Shown piece after piece: positions 5,436 to 6,408 of a DNA stretch of 6,408 nucleotides. The stretch comes from Clostridia bacterium (GTDB lineage: Bacteria; Bacillota; Clostridia; UBA1381). The position numbers were made by a program, and so were the translations under genes. The number at the start of each line of letters is the position of its first letter. Within the stretch, counting starts at the first letter, position 1. The notes under the pieces are model-generated. The model had not been told where the DNA came from, ran no database searches, and saw only the letters and a program-made list of their open reading frames with translations. The stretch is from assembly GCA_900751685.1 (NCBI GenBank), contig CAADSR010000318.1, positions 1-6,408 of the forward strand, given 5' to 3'.

Positions 5436-6134
5436 ATGACAGAAGTTGAACAAAAAATAGGCTACCAATTCCGGAAAAAAATATTATTACAAACAGCGCT
5501 GACCCATAGTTCTTATGCCAATGAAAATAAAAAAGAAAGCAATGAGCGGTTGGAATTTTTAGGGGACTCCGTGCTGAGCATTTTAGTCAGCGATTATATT
5601 TTCCATCATATGCCCCATGTAGATGAGGGTGAATTGACCCGTGTGCGGGCTGCTTTGGTTTGCGAGCAATCCTTGGCGGGCCTGGCAAAAAAGATTGAAC
5701 TCGGTTCCCTTTTAATGCTTGGAAAAGGAGAGGAGCAGACTGGCGGCAGAACCCGGGCTTCTATTGTTTCAGATGCATTTGAGGCTGTTTTAGCAGCAAT
5801 TTACCTGGACGGCGGGATGGAGTCTGCAAAAAAATGGCTTATGAATTTAATGCAGGATGCCTTTGGACAAGTTGTCAATGAAAAGGACTCCCAGCATCAA
5901 TATTATCATGACTATAAAACAATGCTTCAGGAGATCGTGCAAAAGGATGGCAGCAGCAAAGTGACTTATCAGACCATATCAGAAACGGGGCAGGAACATG
6001 ACAAGCTTTTTGAAGTAGAAGTTTATATCAATGAGGATAAAGTAAATACCGGCGCAGGCCCCAGCAAAAAGGAAGCGGAGCAGCAAGCGGCAAAGGCGGC
6101 CATCGAACAGCTAAATAAAAATGAAAACTTATAA
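5436..6134 (+). CDS. rnc: ribonuclease III
   Basis: RNase III cleaves double-stranded RNA with Mg2+, processing pre-rRNA and structured mRNAs. The 232-residue protein has the usual two-domain layout. The endonuclease domain (about 1-150) carries the signature NERLEFLGDSVL (36-47), with acidic residues Glu40, Asp44, Asp113 and Glu116 (SDAFEA) matching the known metal-binding set. The C-terminal double-stranded RNA-binding domain (about 158-227) contains DYKTMLQEIVQ and GAGPSKKEAEQQAA. Placing rnc after fab genes and acpP resembles Bacillus subtilis, where fabD-fabG-acp precede rncS, smc and ftsY. Two long stem-loops lie just upstream, candidate substrates for its own product. Its last 14 nt overlap the next gene. 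Confidence 0.97.
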   Translation: MTEVEQKIGYQFRKKILLQTALTHSSYANENKKESNERLEFLGDSVLSILVSDYIFHHMPHVDEGELTRVRAALVCEQSLAGLAKKIELGSLLMLGKGEEQTGGRTRASIVSDAFEAVLAAIYLDGGMESAKKWLMNLMQDAFGQVVNEKDSQHQYYHDYKTMLQEIVQKDGSSKVTYQTISETGQEHDKLFEVEVYINEDKVNTGAGPSKKEAEQQAAKAAIEQLNKNENL

Positions 6135-6408
6135 TATCCCTATTTTTGTACCGCATTGCGGCTGTCCGTTTGACTGCATCTTTTGCAACCAGCATAGGAT
6201 CACATCGGCGTCCGACCAGGTGACGGCTGCTACCGTGCCGGAAATAGTGGAAGCTTATTTAGATACCTTGCCCAGAGGGGATAAGACCGTTGAGATCGCA
6301 TTTTTCGGCGGGAGCTTTACCGGGATCCCGGAGTGCAAGCAAGAGGAATTACTTCGTGCTGCTGCGGGGTTTGCAGAAAACGGCAGGGTCAACGGGATCC
6401 GTGTTTCC
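6121..6408 (+). CDS. radical-SAM protein, Elp3-like, N-terminal part
   Basis: This frame opens with an ATG inside the last codons of rnc and stays open for 96 codons to the right edge, so the gene is incomplete here. It shows the radical-SAM iron-sulfur motif CX3CX2C as Cys15, Cys19 and Cys22 (CPFDCIFCNQ), and FFGGSFTG (61-68), which corresponds to the glycine-rich SAM-binding region of the Elp3/oxygen-independent coproporphyrinogen oxidase-like groups. From memory, a radical-SAM protein of the Elp3-like group often sits between rnc and smc in clostridia, which fits. A stop in frame at 6112-6114 makes this ATG the only upstream start. No clear ribosome binding site precedes it, so translation is probably coupled to rnc. 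Its reaction and substrate cannot be told from this fragment. Confidence 0.85.
   Translation, partial: MKTYNIPIFVPHCGCPFDCIFCNQHRITSASDQVTAATVPEIVEAYLDTLPRGDKTVEIAFFGGSFTGIPECKQEELLRAAAGFAENGRVNGIRVS

Overview
The window is one uninterrupted run of plus-strand genes: a type II fatty-acid synthesis (FAS II) operon followed by the RNase III gene and the start of a radical-SAM gene. The order is fabH, fabK, fabD, fabG, acpP, fabF, rnc, then a radical-SAM protein cut by the right edge. Strong AGGAGG-type ribosome binding sites, moderate base composition, FabK (rather than FabI) as the enoyl reductase, and a fab-acpP-rnc-radical SAM order point to a Firmicute of the class Clostridia, plausibly a Lachnospiraceae-type anaerobe. 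This is an inference from gene content and protein style, not from a database match.

Bases 32-3654 hold four tightly packed enzymes with gaps of 12, 13 and 1 nt: FabH (initiation), FabK (enoyl reduction), FabD (malonyl loading of ACP) and FabG (ketoacyl reduction). All have intact catalytic residues. A 68-nt gap follows, with a near-consensus sigma-A promoter (TTGACG, 17 nt, TATAAT) overlapping the end of fabG and a dyad just after the expected transcription start. This probably gives acpP its own extra transcription, in keeping with the high demand for acyl carrier protein. A 121-nt gap with a long stem-loop separates acpP from fabF (elongation).

Between fabF and rnc is a 122-nt gap. Two long imperfect stem-loops fill most of it: 18-bp arms with a GGAA tetraloop, and 17-bp arms with a 5-nt loop. 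Neither is followed by a U-tract, so neither looks like a normal intrinsic terminator. Their position just ahead of the RNase III gene makes RNase III processing and autoregulation the most interesting hypothesis here. rnc then overlaps the radical-SAM gene by 14 nt.

Together the genes cover FAS II initiation, loading, elongation, first reduction and last reduction. The dehydratase (FabZ), acetyl-CoA carboxylase and any FapR/FabT-type regulator are not in the window. The protein-coding content is conventional; what is unusual is in the intergenic RNA and promoter structures. I found no mobile element, CRISPR array, tRNA or rRNA, and no credible minus-strand gene.
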